Positions 7,903-17,170 are shown, numbered from the stretch's first letter. The stretch is 64,000 nucleotides of DNA from Streptomyces sp. NBC_00659 (GCF_036226925.1 NZ_CP109031.1:9548001-9612000), one strand, 5' to 3'. Translations and numbers: made by a program. Notes: generated by a model from the letters alone, not told the origin.

Positions 7903-8727
7903 TCAGCTGCCGAGCCGCTGGTAGCGTCGCACGGACAGAGGGAAGAAAACGGCAAAAATGATCACCGGCCACACCACACCCATGACAATGGCCTGATCCG
8001 TCGCCCATGTCCCGGTGTCCCAGCCCGGGTTGCCGAACAGCCGCCGCGCGGCCGTCACCGTCGCCGACAGCGGATTCCACTCGGAGACCGCGGCGAGCCA
8101 GCCCGGCATCGTGTCCGGCGACACGAAGGCGTTCGACAGGAACCCCAGCGGCCACACCAGGGTCTGCACGGCGGTGACGGCGGCCGGGTCCGTGAAGACC
8201 AGCCCCAGGTAGATGCCCACCCACAGCAGGGCGAAGCGCAGCAGCAGGAGCAGGCCGACGGCTGCCAGCGCCCGGCCGAACCCCTCGTTCGCGCGCCAGC
8301 CGACGGCCAGGCCGCACAGGATCATCACGGCAAGCCCGAGGACCGAGTTGAGCATGTCGGCGATGCTGCGTCCGCTCACCACCGCCGCCGCGGACGTGGG
8401 CATCGCCCGGAACCGGTCGGTGACCCCCTTGGCGGCGTCGCTGATCACGGCCAGCATCGTCACCTCGATGCCGAAGACCATCGTCATGGCGAACATGCCC
8501 GGTACCAGGAACTCGCGATAGCTGCCCCCGCCGGGAACCTGCATCGCCCCGCCGAACAGATATCCGAACATCAGCACCATCATGATCGGGAAGAGCAGGC
8601 CGATGACGACGGGGGCGGGATTGCGGGCCCAGTGGGCCAGCGAACGCCCGGTCAGCACCCAGGAGTCGGACAGGGCCCAGCGGGCACCGCCCGTGCCGGT
8701 TTCGGACTGCGGGACTGCGGTGCTCAC
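7903..8727 (-). CDS. ABC-2 type exporter permease (DrrB-like)
   Basis: A 274-residue membrane protein with about six hydrophobic segments, beginning with a soluble stretch and the segment around VIGLLFPIMMVLMFGYLFGG. DrrB-type features include FLVPGMFAM, DRFRAMP, and a C-terminal WNPLSATVTAARRLFGNP. The GTG start overlaps the ATPase stop by 4 nt (GTGA). With the ATPase it forms a daunorubicin-type two-gene exporter that pumps drug out of the cell and gives self-resistance. Export of the aromatic product of this cluster is the likely job. Confidence 0.9.
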   Translation of the reverse strand: MSTAVPQSETGTGGARWALSDSWVLTGRSLAHWARNPAPVVIGLLFPIMMVLMFGYLFGGAMQVPGGGSYREFLVPGMFAMTMVFGIEVTMLAVISDAAKGVTDRFRAMPTSAAAVVSGRSIADMLNSVLGLAVMILCGLAVGWRANEGFGRALAAVGLLLLLRFALLWVGIYLGLVFTDPAAVTAVQTLVWPLGFLSNAFVSPDTMPGWLAAVSEWNPLSATVTAARRLFGNPGWDTGTWATDQAIVMGVVWPVIIFAVFFPLSVRRYQRLGS

Positions 8728-9740
8728 ACCGTCACCTCTTCGTTCTCGGTCCCGCTCGGGCTCTGGTTCCTGTCCGTGCCGGTCAGGTGCAGGAAGACCT
8801 CGTCCAGCGTGGGGCGGCGCAGCGCGATGTCCTCGGCCACGACACCCGCCTCGCCCAGTGCCCGCACGATCTCGGACAGGGCGGCGACCCGGTCCGAGAC
8901 CGGGGCACCCACCCGCCGGTTCTCCACGTCGGTGTCGGGGTCCCGGCCCGTGATGCGGGCCAGCACCCCGGCCGCGGCGGCGATCTCACCGGCGCCGCGG
9001 ACCGTGACGTCGATCCGGTCGCCGCCGATCGCCGACTTCAGCTCGTCGGGCGTGCCCTCGGCGATCACCCGCCCGCCCGCACCGCCCGGCGAGGCGATCA
9101 CCGAGATCCTGTCCGCGAGCTGGTCCGCCTCGTCCAGGTACTGCGTGGTCAGCAGGACCGTCGTGCCGTCCTGGACCAGGGAACGCACCGCCGCCCACAC
9201 CTCGTTGCGGCTGCGCGGGTCCAGGCCCGTCGTCGGCTCGTCGAGGAAGAGCACCCGCGGCGCGAGAATGAGACTGGCCGCCAGGTCGAGGCGCCGGCGC
9301 ATACCGCCCGAGTAGTCCTTGACCTGCTTGGCACCCGTGCCGGCGAGCCCGAACTGCTCCAGCAGCGTGTCCGCGCGCGCACCGGCCGCGCGCTTTCCCA
9401 GGTGGTACAGCCGCCCGAACATCACCAGGTTCTGGCGGCCGCTGAGGACCTCGTCGACCGCGGCGTACTGGCCGAGCAGCCCGATCCGCGCCCGCACCTT
9501 CGCGCTGTCGCGGACCACGTCGAAGCCGGCCACCTCCGCCCGGCCCTCATCCAGCCTGGCCAGCGTGGACAGGATGCGTACCGCGGTCGTCTTGCCGGCG
9601 CCGTTGGGCCCGAGCAGACCGTGCACCGTGCCCTCGGGCACCCGCAGACCGAACCCCCTCAGGGCCGGGGCGTCGCCGTACCGTTTGCACAGGTTCTCGG
9701 CGAGGATCGCGTACCCGGATCCCACGGATGGCCTCGTCAT
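8724..9740 (-). CDS. ABC transporter ATPase (DrrA-like)
   Basis: A 338-residue nucleotide-binding subunit. Walker A is LGPNGAGKTT (about 38-47), the signature is YSGGMRRRLDLA, Walker B is VLFLDEPTTGLD, and the switch region is LLTTQYLDEADQLAD. The C-terminal extension with DEVFLHLTG is typical of DrrA proteins. The ATG at 9740 is preceded by AAAGGGAC. It pairs with the following permease. A divergent 131-bp region separates it from the ABM monooxygenase and contains a three-heptamer SARP-type box. Confidence 0.92.
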   Translation of the reverse strand: MTRPSVGSGYAILAENLCKRYGDAPALRGFGLRVPEGTVHGLLGPNGAGKTTAVRILSTLARLDEGRAEVAGFDVVRDSAKVRARIGLLGQYAAVDEVLSGRQNLVMFGRLYHLGKRAAGARADTLLEQFGLAGTGAKQVKDYSGGMRRRLDLAASLILAPRVLFLDEPTTGLDPRSRNEVWAAVRSLVQDGTTVLLTTQYLDEADQLADRISVIASPGGAGGRVIAEGTPDELKSAIGGDRIDVTVRGAGEIAAAAGVLARITGRDPDTDVENRRVGAPVSDRVAALSEIVRALGEAGVVAEDIALRRPTLDEVFLHLTGTDRNQSPSGTENEEVTV

Positions 9741-9793
9741 GGATGTCCCTTTCCCCGGTGTGCGACAGGTCCGAGCAGTCTTCGGCCGGCCGC

Positions 9794-9822
9794 TCGGTCC
9801 GCCTTCGAGCCCGGCTCGAGCC
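9794..9822 (+). promoter_or_regulatory. Candidate SARP box, three heptamers
   Basis: TCGGTCC, TCGAGCC and TCGAGCC start at 9794, 9805 and 9816, each 11 bp apart, within the divergent region between the ABC ATPase and the ABM gene at 9872. Direct heptamers at 11-bp period are the known layout of ActII-ORF4-type operators. It probably drives the ABM gene; the last repeat is also part of a palindrome and might serve both directions. Confidence 0.55.
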
Positions 9823-9871
9823 GGGCAGGCAAGCGTTCGGTGCGTCAACGCCCACCGGCCCGGAGGAGCAC

Positions 9872-10174
9872 GTGGTCACCTTCATCAACCGGTTCACGGT
9901 CACCGGCCCGGCCGAGGAGTTCGAGCGGCTCTTCGACGACACCTCGGCCTTCTTCCGCGACCGCCCCGGATTCCTGCGCCACCGGCTGCTGCGCCACACC
10001 GAGCGGCCCGGCTCCTACGTCAACATCGCCGAGTGGACGGACGACGAGTCCTTCCGCGCGGCCGTCACCCACCCCGGTTTCGCCCCGCACGCCGCCGCGC
10101 TGCGCACGGTGAGCACCAGCGAACCGAACCTGTACACGGCTGTGCTGGAACGCGAGGCGGCCACCGGAGGCTGA
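9872..10174 (+). CDS. ABM-family (antibiotic biosynthesis) monooxygenase
   Basis: A 100-residue single-domain alpha+beta barrel protein of the ABM family, the ActVA-Orf6 kind, which oxidise aromatic polyketides to quinones without cofactor or assist tailoring. It shows the usual pattern VTFINRFTV, FRDRPGFLRHRLLRH and AEWTDDESF. GTG at 9872 follows GGAGGA at 4-nt spacing. It stands alone between the exporter and a terminator. It resembles the second ABM gene at 19829 in layout (VTF start, GFLRH/GYVRH), so the two may be diverged copies, perhaps acting at different ring positions. Confidence 0.85.
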   Translation: MVTFINRFTVTGPAEEFERLFDDTSAFFRDRPGFLRHRLLRHTERPGSYVNIAEWTDDESFRAAVTHPGFAPHAAALRTVSTSEPNLYTAVLEREAATGG

Positions 10175-10189
10175 GCGGCTCCACGCAAG

Positions 10190-10233
10190 CCGAGAGCGGG
10201 CGGCCCCGGGACACCGGGGCCGCCCGCTCTCGG
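10190..10233. terminator. Perfect 20-bp hairpin between convergent genes
   Basis: Arms 10190-10209 and 10214-10233 with a 4-nt loop, lying between the converging ABM gene and the BBE-like oxidase gene. A bidirectional terminator. Confidence 0.85.
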
Positions 10234-10250
10234 CGTACGGGAGAAGGGCC

Positions 10251-11864
10251 CTACCGGGCCGCTCGCACGGACAGCGGGTGGTGGAACACCTCGCGCGGGT
10301 CCCACTTCGCCTTGACCGCCTGCAGGCGGTGGTAGTTGTCCCCGAAGTACAGCCGGTGCCAGGGCACACCGGAGGTGTTCCACTTCGGATCGGCCATGTC
10401 GATGTCGGGGAAGTTGATGAAGCAGCCCTCGTTGCGGTCGTTCGGCGCCGGAACCCCGCCCGTGTCCTGGTAGACACCCGCGTACAGCCGGCGCAGCCAG
10501 TCCACGTTCGCCGCGTCCCGCTCCGGGCTCTGCCAGGTGTTCATGAACAGCGCCTTCATCACCGAGCCGCGCTGCCAGGACGCCGTCGACCGCGGGCCGA
10601 CCGTGTTGACGAGGCCGCCGTACGACTGGATGGACACCGAACTGGAGTCGTTGGTGTGCTCCGTGCTGCCCAGGAAGCCGTACAGCACGTCGATCTGCTC
10701 GTCGGTGAACGCCCGCCGCAGATAGGACGACTTGATCTTCTGCCGGCCGCTCTCCGCGTCCTGGGAGGCGGCCAGCGACTCGACCGACGCCAGCCACGGC
10801 AGCGTCTCGGGCGGCGCGGCGTACGCCTGGACGCCCACCCCGGCCGAGACCGCGTCGATGTGGTCCTGCAGCAGCCTGCCGGCGTCGGGCAGGGTCGCGT
10901 CCAGGTGGGTGAAGGCCACGGCGCTCAGCCCCTGGTCACTCTCCCCCTGGTGGCCCAGCAGCACCAGACCGCTGAACAGGCCGGTGTACGGCGACCGGGG
11001 GCCGCTGTTGCGCTCGTGCCAGCGCCCGTGGTTGCCCACCAGCGTGCGGAACGCGTTCCTGGTCATGCCCTCGCGCGGGAACATCACGGCGGAGGTCAGC
11101 ACGCTGCCGTGCGGCCGCGGCAAAGCGGTGGCGGGGTCGCTGCCCCGGGCCGCGGGCGAGCGGAACCAGTAGCGGGTGACGACGCCGAAGTTGCCGCCGC
11201 CCGCACCGGTGTGGGCCCACCACAGTTCACGGTTCGGATCGTTCGCGTCCCGCGTGGCGACCACCGCGCGGGCCCGCCCGCGGGCGTCGACGACGACCAC
11301 TTCGACGGCCAGCAGATGGTCGCTGGAGATCCCGTGGCGGCGGGACAGAGCCCCGTAGCCACCGCCCTGCACATGGCCGCCGAAGGCGACGGTCGCGCTG
11401 GCGCCGCCCGGGACGGTCACGCCCCAGCCGTAGTAGAGCGCCCGGTAGACGTCCACGAGCCGGGCACCCGCGCCGATCTCGAAGGCGCCGCGCGCCGCGT
11501 CCCAGCGGACGGTGTCCATCCCGGCGAGATCGACGACCCGGCGGACCGAGGTGTCACCCACGAAGTTCTCGTAGCAGTGGCCGCCGCTGCGCACCGCGAT
11601 GCGCTTGCCGTCGCGTACGGCCTCACGCACCGCCACCACCACCTGCTCGGTGGTGGTGGCCAGCACGAAGGCCTCGGGCCGGGCGGTGAACCTCTTGTTG
11701 CTGCCGCGCACGGCGAGGTCCGCGTAGCGCGGGTCCGCCGGTTCCACCACCAGCGGATGGGAGGAGGGGCTCGCGGCGGCGGTTGCGGTGGCGAGGCCGG
11801 AACCCGCGGCCGCCGCCGCGGCGATCGTGCCCGTGACGAAGCGTCTGCGGTTCGGAGCAGTCAT
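10251..11864 (-). CDS. Secreted BBE-like FAD-linked oxidase
   Basis: A 537-residue flavoenzyme of the berberine-bridge/glucooligosaccharide oxidase family. It begins with a twin-arginine signal (NRRRFVTG, then an Ala-rich hydrophobic stretch to about residue 33), so it should be folded with FAD and exported by Tat. The FAD-binding region has RSGGHCYENF, where His96 is the usual 8-alpha-linked residue. Position for the second, cysteinyl link is PGGASATVAFGGH with no Cys, so a single covalent bond is expected. The C-terminal BBE segment is present (YFGDNYHRLQAVKAKWDP). It follows the ACP gene by 11 nt and belongs to the KS-CLF-ACP operon. A late oxidation or ring closure outside the membrane is a reasonable inference. 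Confidence 0.9.
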   Translation of the reverse strand: MTAPNRRRFVTGTIAAAAAAGSGLATATAAASPSSHPLVVEPADPRYADLAVRGSNKRFTARPEAFVLATTTEQVVVAVREAVRDGKRIAVRSGGHCYENFVGDTSVRRVVDLAGMDTVRWDAARGAFEIGAGARLVDVYRALYYGWGVTVPGGASATVAFGGHVQGGGYGALSRRHGISSDHLLAVEVVVVDARGRARAVVATRDANDPNRELWWAHTGAGGGNFGVVTRYWFRSPAARGSDPATALPRPHGSVLTSAVMFPREGMTRNAFRTLVGNHGRWHERNSGPRSPYTGLFSGLVLLGHQGESDQGLSAVAFTHLDATLPDAGRLLQDHIDAVSAGVGVQAYAAPPETLPWLASVESLAASQDAESGRQKIKSSYLRRAFTDEQIDVLYGFLGSTEHTNDSSSVSIQSYGGLVNTVGPRSTASWQRGSVMKALFMNTWQSPERDAANVDWLRRLYAGVYQDTGGVPAPNDRNEGCFINFPDIDMADPKWNTSGVPWHRLYFGDNYHRLQAVKAKWDPREVFHHPLSVRAAR

Positions 11865-11875
11865 CGTGTCCCCGC

Positions 11876-12139
11876 TCACACGCCGGCGCGCTCGGACAGC
11901 GCCCGGTTGATCAGTTCCAGGTACACGCGCGGGGTCTCGGCCTCGTCCACGGCCTCCTCGTCCAGGAGCACTTCGAAGTCCCGCTCGATGCGCCCGGTCG
12001 TCTGCAGCACGGCCAGCGAGTCGTAGCCCAGTTCGGCGAACGGCACGTCCAGGATGTCGCCGTCCAGGTCCACGCCCTCCTCCTCGCCGGCGCACTCACG
12101 CAGCAGGGTGATCAGGTCAGTGAGTTCGAGCCGTTTCAC
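11876..12139 (-). CDS. Type II polyketide acyl carrier protein
   Basis: An 87-residue ACP with the phosphopantetheine serine in ELGYDSLAVLQ (Ser41) and a strongly acidic middle (EEEGVDLDGD), as in type II aromatic PKS. GTG at 12139 is chosen because AGG lies 6 nt upstream; ATG at 12151 is possible but its GAGG is only one base away. It lies 65 nt downstream of the chain-length factor and completes the minimal PKS with it and KS alpha. It carries the growing poly-beta-keto chain. Confidence 0.93.
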   Translation of the reverse strand: MKRLELTDLITLLRECAGEEEGVDLDGDILDVPFAELGYDSLAVLQTTGRIERDFEVLLDEEAVDEAETPRVYLELINRALSERAGV

Positions 12140-12204
12140 GGCATACCTCATTCCTCGGTGTTCCCGGGTGTTCTTCGGTACAGGTGCTGCGGGTGCCGGC
12201 GGGG

Positions 12205-13476
12205 TCAGGCGCGGACCACGGCGGCGGCGTTGAAACCGCCGCGCCCGCGCGCCAGCACGAGCGCCGTCCGCAGCTGCGCACCCCGGCGCGGGGCACCGGT
12301 CACGAGATCCAGGGGGCAGTCCTCGGCCGGGCGCCGGGTGCCGGTGGTGGGCGGGATCACCTGGTCCCGCAGCGAGAACAGGGCGGCCGCCAGGTCCAGC
12401 GCGCCACCGCCGGCGGCGAGCCGGCCGGTCATGCTCTTCGGCGCGGTCACCGGGACGCCGTACTCCCCGAACACATCGGAGATCGCCCGCGCCTCGGCGC
12501 GGTCGGCCACCCGTTCCCCGGCGCCGTCGGCGAAGACCACGTCGACCTGGTCGGGCCGTACCCCGGCGTCGTCCAGGGCGAGTTCGGCCGCCGCGCCCAG
12601 CCGCGAGCCCCCGCCCGCCCCGGGGGCCGGGTCGAAGGTGGCCGCGTATCCGGCGACCGTCCCGTACACCCGGGCGCCCCGGTCGCGGGCCGCGGTCGCG
12701 GACTCCAGGACCAGCAGCGCGCCGCCCTCGCCGGGGACATAGCCGCAGGCGTCCGCCGAGAACGGCAGGAAGGCGCGGCCGGGGTCGTCGCTGACGCTGA
12801 TGCGTCCCTCGGCCAGGTGCGCGGCCCACCCCCACGGGCACAGCGCGGAGTCGACCGCGCCCGTGACGACGAGCGAGGATCCCCTGCGCAGCTGGCGGCG
12901 GGCCTGCCCCACCGCGTCCAGACCGCCGGCCTGCTCGGACACCAGCACTCCGCTGGCACCGCGCAGCCCGTGGCGGATGGATATCTGACCGGTGTTCACC
13001 GCGTAGAACCAGGCGAACGACTGGTACGCGCTGACGTGCTGGCTGCCCTTGCTCCACAGGGCCTGAAGCTCGCGCTGGCCGAACTCGAAGCCGCCCGCGG
13101 ACGACGCGGTGACCGCGCCCGCCGCGTACTCGGGCAGCTCGGCCGCCTCGACACCGGCGTCCTTGAGCGCCTCCTCGGCGGTCACCAGCGACAGCCGGGT
13201 CACCTGGTCGGTCTGCGACATCAGCCGGCTGGGCACATGGTCCTCGGCGACGAAGCCGGGCACCTCGCCCGCGAGCCGGGCCGGATACCCGGAGGCGTCG
13301 AAGCGGGTCAGCGGACGGATGCCGCTCTCGCCGCGCAGGACCGCCGCCCACCAGGCCGCGGCTCCCAGCCCGTTGGGGGCGACGACACCGATGCCGGTGA
13401 CCACGGCGGGGGTGGTGCGGGCTTGGGCGCCGCGACCGGTGACGCCGGGGCGTTCGAGGAGGGACGTGCCGGTCAT
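12205..13476 (-). CDS. Ketosynthase beta / chain-length factor
   Basis: A 423-residue KS-fold protein in which the catalytic Cys is replaced by Gln ([12 protein letters not shown], Gln182), the hallmark of chain-length factors. It forms the heterodimer with KS alpha and sets chain length, which cannot be read here by eye. The ATG overlaps the KS alpha stop by 4 nt (ATGA), as usual for this pair. It has about 18 extra residues before the first strand ([14 protein letters not shown]). Confidence 0.95.
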   Translation of the reverse strand: MTGTSLLERPGVTGRGAQARTTPAVVTGIGVVAPNGLGAAAWWAAVLRGESGIRPLTRFDASGYPARLAGEVPGFVAEDHVPSRLMSQTDQVTRLSLVTAEEALKDAGVEAAELPEYAAGAVTASSAGGFEFGQRELQALWSKGSQHVSAYQSFAWFYAVNTGQISIRHGLRGASGVLVSEQAGGLDAVGQARRQLRRGSSLVVTGAVDSALCPWGWAAHLAEGRISVSDDPGRAFLPFSADACGYVPGEGGALLVLESATAARDRGARVYGTVAGYAATFDPAPGAGGGSRLGAAAELALDDAGVRPDQVDVVFADGAGERVADRAEARAISDVFGEYGVPVTAPKSMTGRLAAGGGALDLAAALFSLRDQVIPPTTGTRRPAEDCPLDLVTGAPRRGAQLRTALVLARGRGGFNAAAVVRA

Positions 13477-14738
13477 ACGCTCACTCCCAGGTGCGGGCGG
13501 GTCAGGATCATGGCGCTCTGGAAGCCGCCGAAGCCGCTGCCCACGGTCAGTACCGTGTCGGTCACCTGCTCGCGGGCCACGAGCGGGGTGTAGTCCAGGT
13601 CGCAGGCGGGGTCGGGTTCGTGCAGATTGGCCGTGGGCGGCACGGTGCCGTGCTCGATGGCCAGGGCGCTGGCGGCCACCTCGAGGGCGCCGATCGCGCC
13701 GAGCGAGTGGCCGATCATCGACTTGATGGAGCTGATGGGCACCTCGTACGCCCGGGAGCCGAGACCGCGCTTGAACGCGGTCGTCTCGTGCCGGTCGTTC
13801 TGCTTGGTGCCCGAGCCGTGGGCGTTGATGTAGTCGACGTCGCCGGGGGCGAGCCGGGCCTCGTCCAGGGCGGCGGTGATGGCCTCCGCCATCTCCCTGC
13901 CGTCCGAGCGCAGGCCGGTCATGTGGTAGGCGTTGCTGCGGCTGGCGAAGCCCGCGATCTCGGCGTACACATGCGCGCCGCGGCGGCGGGCGTGCTGAAG
14001 CTCCTCGACGACCAGGACGGCCGAACCCTCGCCGAGCACGAACCCGTTGCGGGTGCGGTCGAAGGGCCGCGAGGCGGTCTGCGGCTCGTCGTTGCGGGAC
14101 GTGGTGGCCTTGATCGCGTCGAAGCAGGCCAGGGTGATCGGGGAGATCGGCGCCTCGGTCGCGCCCGTGACCATGACGTCGGTGCTGCCCTCGCGGATCA
14201 GCTCGACCGCGTGCCCGACGGAGTCCAGGCCCGAGGTGCAGCCCGTGGACACCAGCGACACCGGGCCCTGGGCGCCGACGCTGCGGGCGACCTCGGCGGC
14301 CAGCGAGCTGGGCACGAAGTAGTCGAACAGATGCGGAACGGCGCGTGTGTGGTCGACCAGCCAGTGGGCGCCGCCCTCGCTGACCTTCGCGTACTCGACG
14401 TCGAGGCCGGTGGTGCAGCCGACGGCGCTGCCGAGCGTGACCCCGGTGCGCAGCGGGTCGAGCTGCCCGTCCAGTCCGCTGTCGGCCACCGCCTCGCGGG
14501 CACTGACCAGCGCGAACTGCGCCGCACGGTCGAGCCGTTGGGCCTCGGCCGCGGTGAACCCGTGCGCGTCGGCGTCGAAGTCCACCTCCGCGGCGATGCG
14601 CGAACGGAACTGGGCAGGGTCGAACAGGGTGATGCCACGGGTGGCGGTGCGGCCCGCGGTGAGCACCGACCAGAACTCCTTGGTGCCCACTCCACCCGGG
14701 GCGACCACTCCGATTCCGGTGATCACAACCCGTCTCAT
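13473..14738 (-). CDS. Ketosynthase alpha of type II PKS
   Basis: A 421-residue condensing enzyme that extends the polyketide with malonyl units. The active site is [12 protein letters not shown] (Cys167), with the His residues in [11 protein letters not shown] and [12 protein letters not shown], and the typical [16 protein letters not shown]. It is first in the operon KS alpha, CLF, ACP, BBE-like oxidase. Upstream on the minus strand is a two-heptamer SARP-type box within the 143-nt gap to the SARP gene. Length and motifs are normal. Confidence 0.97.
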   Translation of the reverse strand: MRRVVITGIGVVAPGGVGTKEFWSVLTAGRTATRGITLFDPAQFRSRIAAEVDFDADAHGFTAAEAQRLDRAAQFALVSAREAVADSGLDGQLDPLRTGVTLGSAVGCTTGLDVEYAKVSEGGAHWLVDHTRAVPHLFDYFVPSSLAAEVARSVGAQGPVSLVSTGCTSGLDSVGHAVELIREGSTDVMVTGATEAPISPITLACFDAIKATTSRNDEPQTASRPFDRTRNGFVLGEGSAVLVVEELQHARRRGAHVYAEIAGFASRSNAYHMTGLRSDGREMAEAITAALDEARLAPGDVDYINAHGSGTKQNDRHETTAFKRGLGSRAYEVPISSIKSMIGHSLGAIGALEVAASALAIEHGTVPPTANLHEPDPACDLDYTPLVAREQVTDTVLTVGSGFGGFQSAMILTRPHLGVSV

Positions 14739-14841
14739 CGGCTGTCCCTCACAGTTGTCCTCCAGGTGTCACGACGGCGGCGCGGATCGTCGCCCGGCGA
14801 CAGTACGAGCCCCCCGTCGACCGTCCGAGCGTCGCCGACGT

Positions 14842-14859
14842 ACCTGGAGGACGGCTCGA
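14842..14859 (-). promoter_or_regulatory. Candidate SARP box upstream of the minimal PKS operon
   Basis: On the minus strand TCGAGCC and TCCAGGT start 11 bp apart, about 105-120 bp before the KS alpha ATG. The second heptamer also belongs to an 11-bp perfect inverted repeat, GTCCTCCAGGT at 14756-14766 and ACCTGGAGGAC at 14842-14852. A third repeat is not evident. Confidence 0.45.
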
Positions 14860-14881
14860 ACACGACGCGGGCCGAGAGCGC

Positions 14882-15889
14882 TCACCCCGTCTCCGGGAGG
14901 CGGGCCGTCAACGCGTCGAAACGGCGTACCAACGCCTCCTGCCGGCGGCACAGTTCGTCGATGTGCTGCTGCAGGCGGACGATCTCACTGCCGAGTTCCA
15001 GCGTGTCGGCCGGCGTCGTCGGCCCGGCCGGAAAGCCCGGGCCCGTGGGGGCGGACAGGTCGGGGGAGTGGTTGAGGATCGCCTCCAGACGGCCGCGCAG
15101 GACGGGACCCGGTTCGATGCCGAGGGACTCCACCAGACGGCGGCGGGCACGCTCGTAGACGCCCAGGGCCTCGGCCTGGCGGCCGCCGCGGTACAGGGCG
15201 ATCATCAGCAGGTCGTAGAACCGCTCGCGCAGCGGATGGTCGGACGTCAGTTTCTCCAGCTCGCCGGTGATCTCGCCGTGCTGGGCGCAGCGCAGGCTGG
15301 CGTCGTACAGGGTCTCCAGCACCGTCAGCCGGTTCTCCTCCAGCCGGTCCGCCTCGCTCGTGCAGATCGGGCCGTAGCGGCTGTCCTGAAGTGCCGGACC
15401 GCGCCACAGCGAAAGGGAACGGCGCAGCAGCTGGGCAGCGTAGCCGGGGTCGGTGGCGATCGCCGCCCGGCCCCTGGCGGACAGCCGGTGGAAGCGCTCG
15501 ACGTCGGTGCCGGCCTGGCCCAGGCTCAGCAGATAGCCGGTCGGCAGGGTGGTGATCCACTCGTGGCCGGGGGCCGGCGCGGGCTCCTCCGGCAGCAGGC
15601 GGCGCAGCCGGGCCACGTGTGCCTGCAGCGCGTTCGCCGCGTTCGAGGGGGGACTGTCGCCCCACAGCTCCTCGGTGAGCTGGTCCACGGACAGCAGCCG
15701 GCCCGCATGCAGCACGAGCGCCGACAGCAGCACCCGCTGCTTGGGCCCCGGCGGCACGATGTCGGTGCCCGCCCCGCCGTGCCGTATCTCCACCGGCCCC
15801 AGCAGCCGGAACTCCGTCTCCTCACCGGCGGACGAGGGCACCGTCCCGGGCCGGGCGGCCGCCCTGACGCCCCCGCGCGTCATGCTCAT
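14882..15889 (-). CDS. SARP-family transcriptional activator (first of three)
   Basis: A 335-residue activator with an OmpR-like winged helix (FRLLGPVEIRHG to WGDSPPSNAANALQAHVARLRRLL) followed by the bacterial transcriptional activation domain (VERFHRLSARGRAA, then LIALYRGGRQAEALGVYERARRRLVESLGIEPGP-type repeats). Beyond the domain is a C-terminal coiled-coil-like tail (LELGSEIVRLQQHIDEL) not found in short ActII-ORF4 types. No TTA codon was seen. The ATG at 15889 lacks a clear ribosome site of its own, but a 14-residue leader ORF with a good site ends across it. It is divergent from the second SARP. It probably activates the type II PKS operons. Confidence 0.92.
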   Translation of the reverse strand: MSMTRGGVRAAARPGTVPSSAGEETEFRLLGPVEIRHGGAGTDIVPPGPKQRVLLSALVLHAGRLLSVDQLTEELWGDSPPSNAANALQAHVARLRRLLPEEPAPAPGHEWITTLPTGYLLSLGQAGTDVERFHRLSARGRAAIATDPGYAAQLLRRSLSLWRGPALQDSRYGPICTSEADRLEENRLTVLETLYDASLRCAQHGEITGELEKLTSDHPLRERFYDLLMIALYRGGRQAEALGVYERARRRLVESLGIEPGPVLRGRLEAILNHSPDLSAPTGPGFPAGPTTPADTLELGSEIVRLQQHIDELCRRQEALVRRFDALTARLPETG

Positions 15890-15930
15890 CGCGGCACTGC
15901 TCGGTCCGGCACGGGCTGACGCTCTTCCAT
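15886..15930 (-). CDS. 14-residue leader ORF coupled to the SARP gene
   Basis: The sequence GGAGGCACC precedes ATG at 15930, opening a 15-codon frame (MEERQPVPDRAVPR, stop) whose TGA overlaps the SARP ATG as ATGA. The SARP start has no good ribosome site, so its translation may depend on this leader. No known family; function as a coupling device is inferred. Confidence 0.4.
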   Translation of the reverse strand: MEERQPVPDRAVPR

Positions 15931-16267
15931 GGTGCCTCCGTCGCTGGTCGGGTGTGCGGCGGCCGCGGGTGTCGTGGTGTGGTCCGTTCCGGGTCGGCCA
16001 ATTGCGGCCGCGGGGTGAGGCGGCCGGTCCTTCGGACGATAGCCATCCAGGGCAGGGGGGCGGCCGCCCGTGCGAGCCCGGTTCCAGCATTCGTACAAGC
16101 GTTCTTGAGCGGGCTGGTCCCAGGTGGAAAGCCCGCATGTGGAAGGTCGCTTGAACGCGGCTGGAGATTGCGAGGGGTGTCACGCGAACCGGGCTAGCGT
16201 GCTGCACGGCCGACGGCTTTGAGCCATCGAGTGGAACCAACCACTCAACCGGTACGGGGAGGAAACT
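15931..16267. promoter_or_regulatory. Divergent regulatory region between two SARP genes
   Basis: This 337-bp gap drives both SARP genes. It contains an imperfect direct repeat, GTTCTTGAGCGGGCTGG at 16101-16117 and a close relative GTCGCTTGAACGCGGCTGG near 16147-16165, plus GTGGAA at 16124 and 16139. On the minus strand the second repeat reads TCCAGCC and TCAAGCG at 11-bp spacing. These could be SARP sites for auto- or cross-control. No clear -10/-35 pair could be assigned. Confidence 0.4.
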
Positions 16268-17089
16268 GTGGAGATACAGGTTCTGGGTCCGTTGAGCGCC
16301 GACGTCAACGGGGTCTCAATCGTTCCGACAGCGGGCAAGCCGAGGCAGATCCTCGCTCTGCTCGCCTTCTACCCGGGCAGGGTCATGCCTGTGCCCACCC
16401 TCATGGAAGAGATCTGGGGCACCAACATGCCCCAGAGCGCCATGACCACCATGCAGACCTACATCCTGCAGCTGCGTCGCCGCCTCGGCACCGCCATGGG
16501 GCCCGACGCCCCCGGCACCGCCAAGGAGGTGCTGGCCACCCGGCACGGCGGCTATCTGCTGCAGGTCCCGCCCCAGAGCGTGGACGTGCACCGCTACGAG
16601 CAGCTGGTGACGGCCGGTCAGTCCGCGTTCGACGAGGGCGAGGACGCGCAGGCGGCCGGTCTGTTCCGGGACGCGCTGGCCATGTGGCAGGGGCCCGCAC
16701 TCGTCGACGTACGGGTCGGCCCGATCCTGGAGATCGAGGTCATGCGGCTGGAGGAGAGCCGTCTGGTCATCGTCGAGCGCCGCATCGACTCCGATCTCAG
16801 GCTCGGCCGGCACACCGAGCTCATCGCCGAGCTCACCGACCTGGTCGCCCGTCATCCGCAGCACGAGGGCCTGCACTCGCAGGCCATGGTGGCGCTCTAC
16901 CGCTCCGGCCGGCAGGCCACCGCGCTGGACGTCTACCGCCGGCTGCGCAAGCGGCTGATCGAAGATCTGGGCGTGGAGCCCTCGCCGCAGCTGCAGCGGC
17001 TGCACCAGGCGATGCTCACCGTCGACCCGGCGCTGGACGTGGCGTGCGGGCCGCGCCGCACCTCCACCTTCAATCTGTACGCGGCCTGA
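16268..17089 (+). CDS. SARP-family activator, ActII-ORF4 type (second of three)
   Basis: A compact 273-residue pathway activator. The N-terminal winged helix runs from MEIQVLGPLSA through PRQILALLAFYPG to QTYILQLRRRLG; the activation domain follows (VDVHRYEQLVTAG, HEGLHSQAMVALYRSGRQA, YRRLRKRLIEDLGVEPSP). Length and order fit ActII-ORF4 and its relatives, which bind heptamers at 11-bp period in target promoters. GTG at 16268 follows GGGGAGGAAACT. No TTA codon was seen. It is the best candidate to bind the repeated boxes listed elsewhere in this window. Confidence 0.94.
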   Translation: MEIQVLGPLSADVNGVSIVPTAGKPRQILALLAFYPGRVMPVPTLMEEIWGTNMPQSAMTTMQTYILQLRRRLGTAMGPDAPGTAKEVLATRHGGYLLQVPPQSVDVHRYEQLVTAGQSAFDEGEDAQAAGLFRDALAMWQGPALVDVRVGPILEIEVMRLEESRLVIVERRIDSDLRLGRHTELIAELTDLVARHPQHEGLHSQAMVALYRSGRQATALDVYRRLRKRLIEDLGVEPSPQLQRLHQAMLTVDPALDVACGPRRTSTFNLYAA

Positions 17090-17170
17090 GCCCGAATGCG
17101 GCGAGGACCCGGCGTGACCTCCGTGAGGCGCGGGAGAGCCGATTGGGCGCGACGAGAAGAGGGACAGCCG

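Noticed and set aside
5179..9315. A 1378-codon open frame on the plus strand
   Set aside because: It is antisense to the SNF2 gene, the exporter genes and the intergenic DNA, and encodes no recognisable domain. Long antisense frames are expected in such GC-rich DNA.
12140..12151. ATG at 12151 as the start of the type II ACP
   Set aside because: GAGG is only one base from it, whereas GTG at 12139 has AGG at 6 nt and gives a normal ACP length. Not fully excluded.
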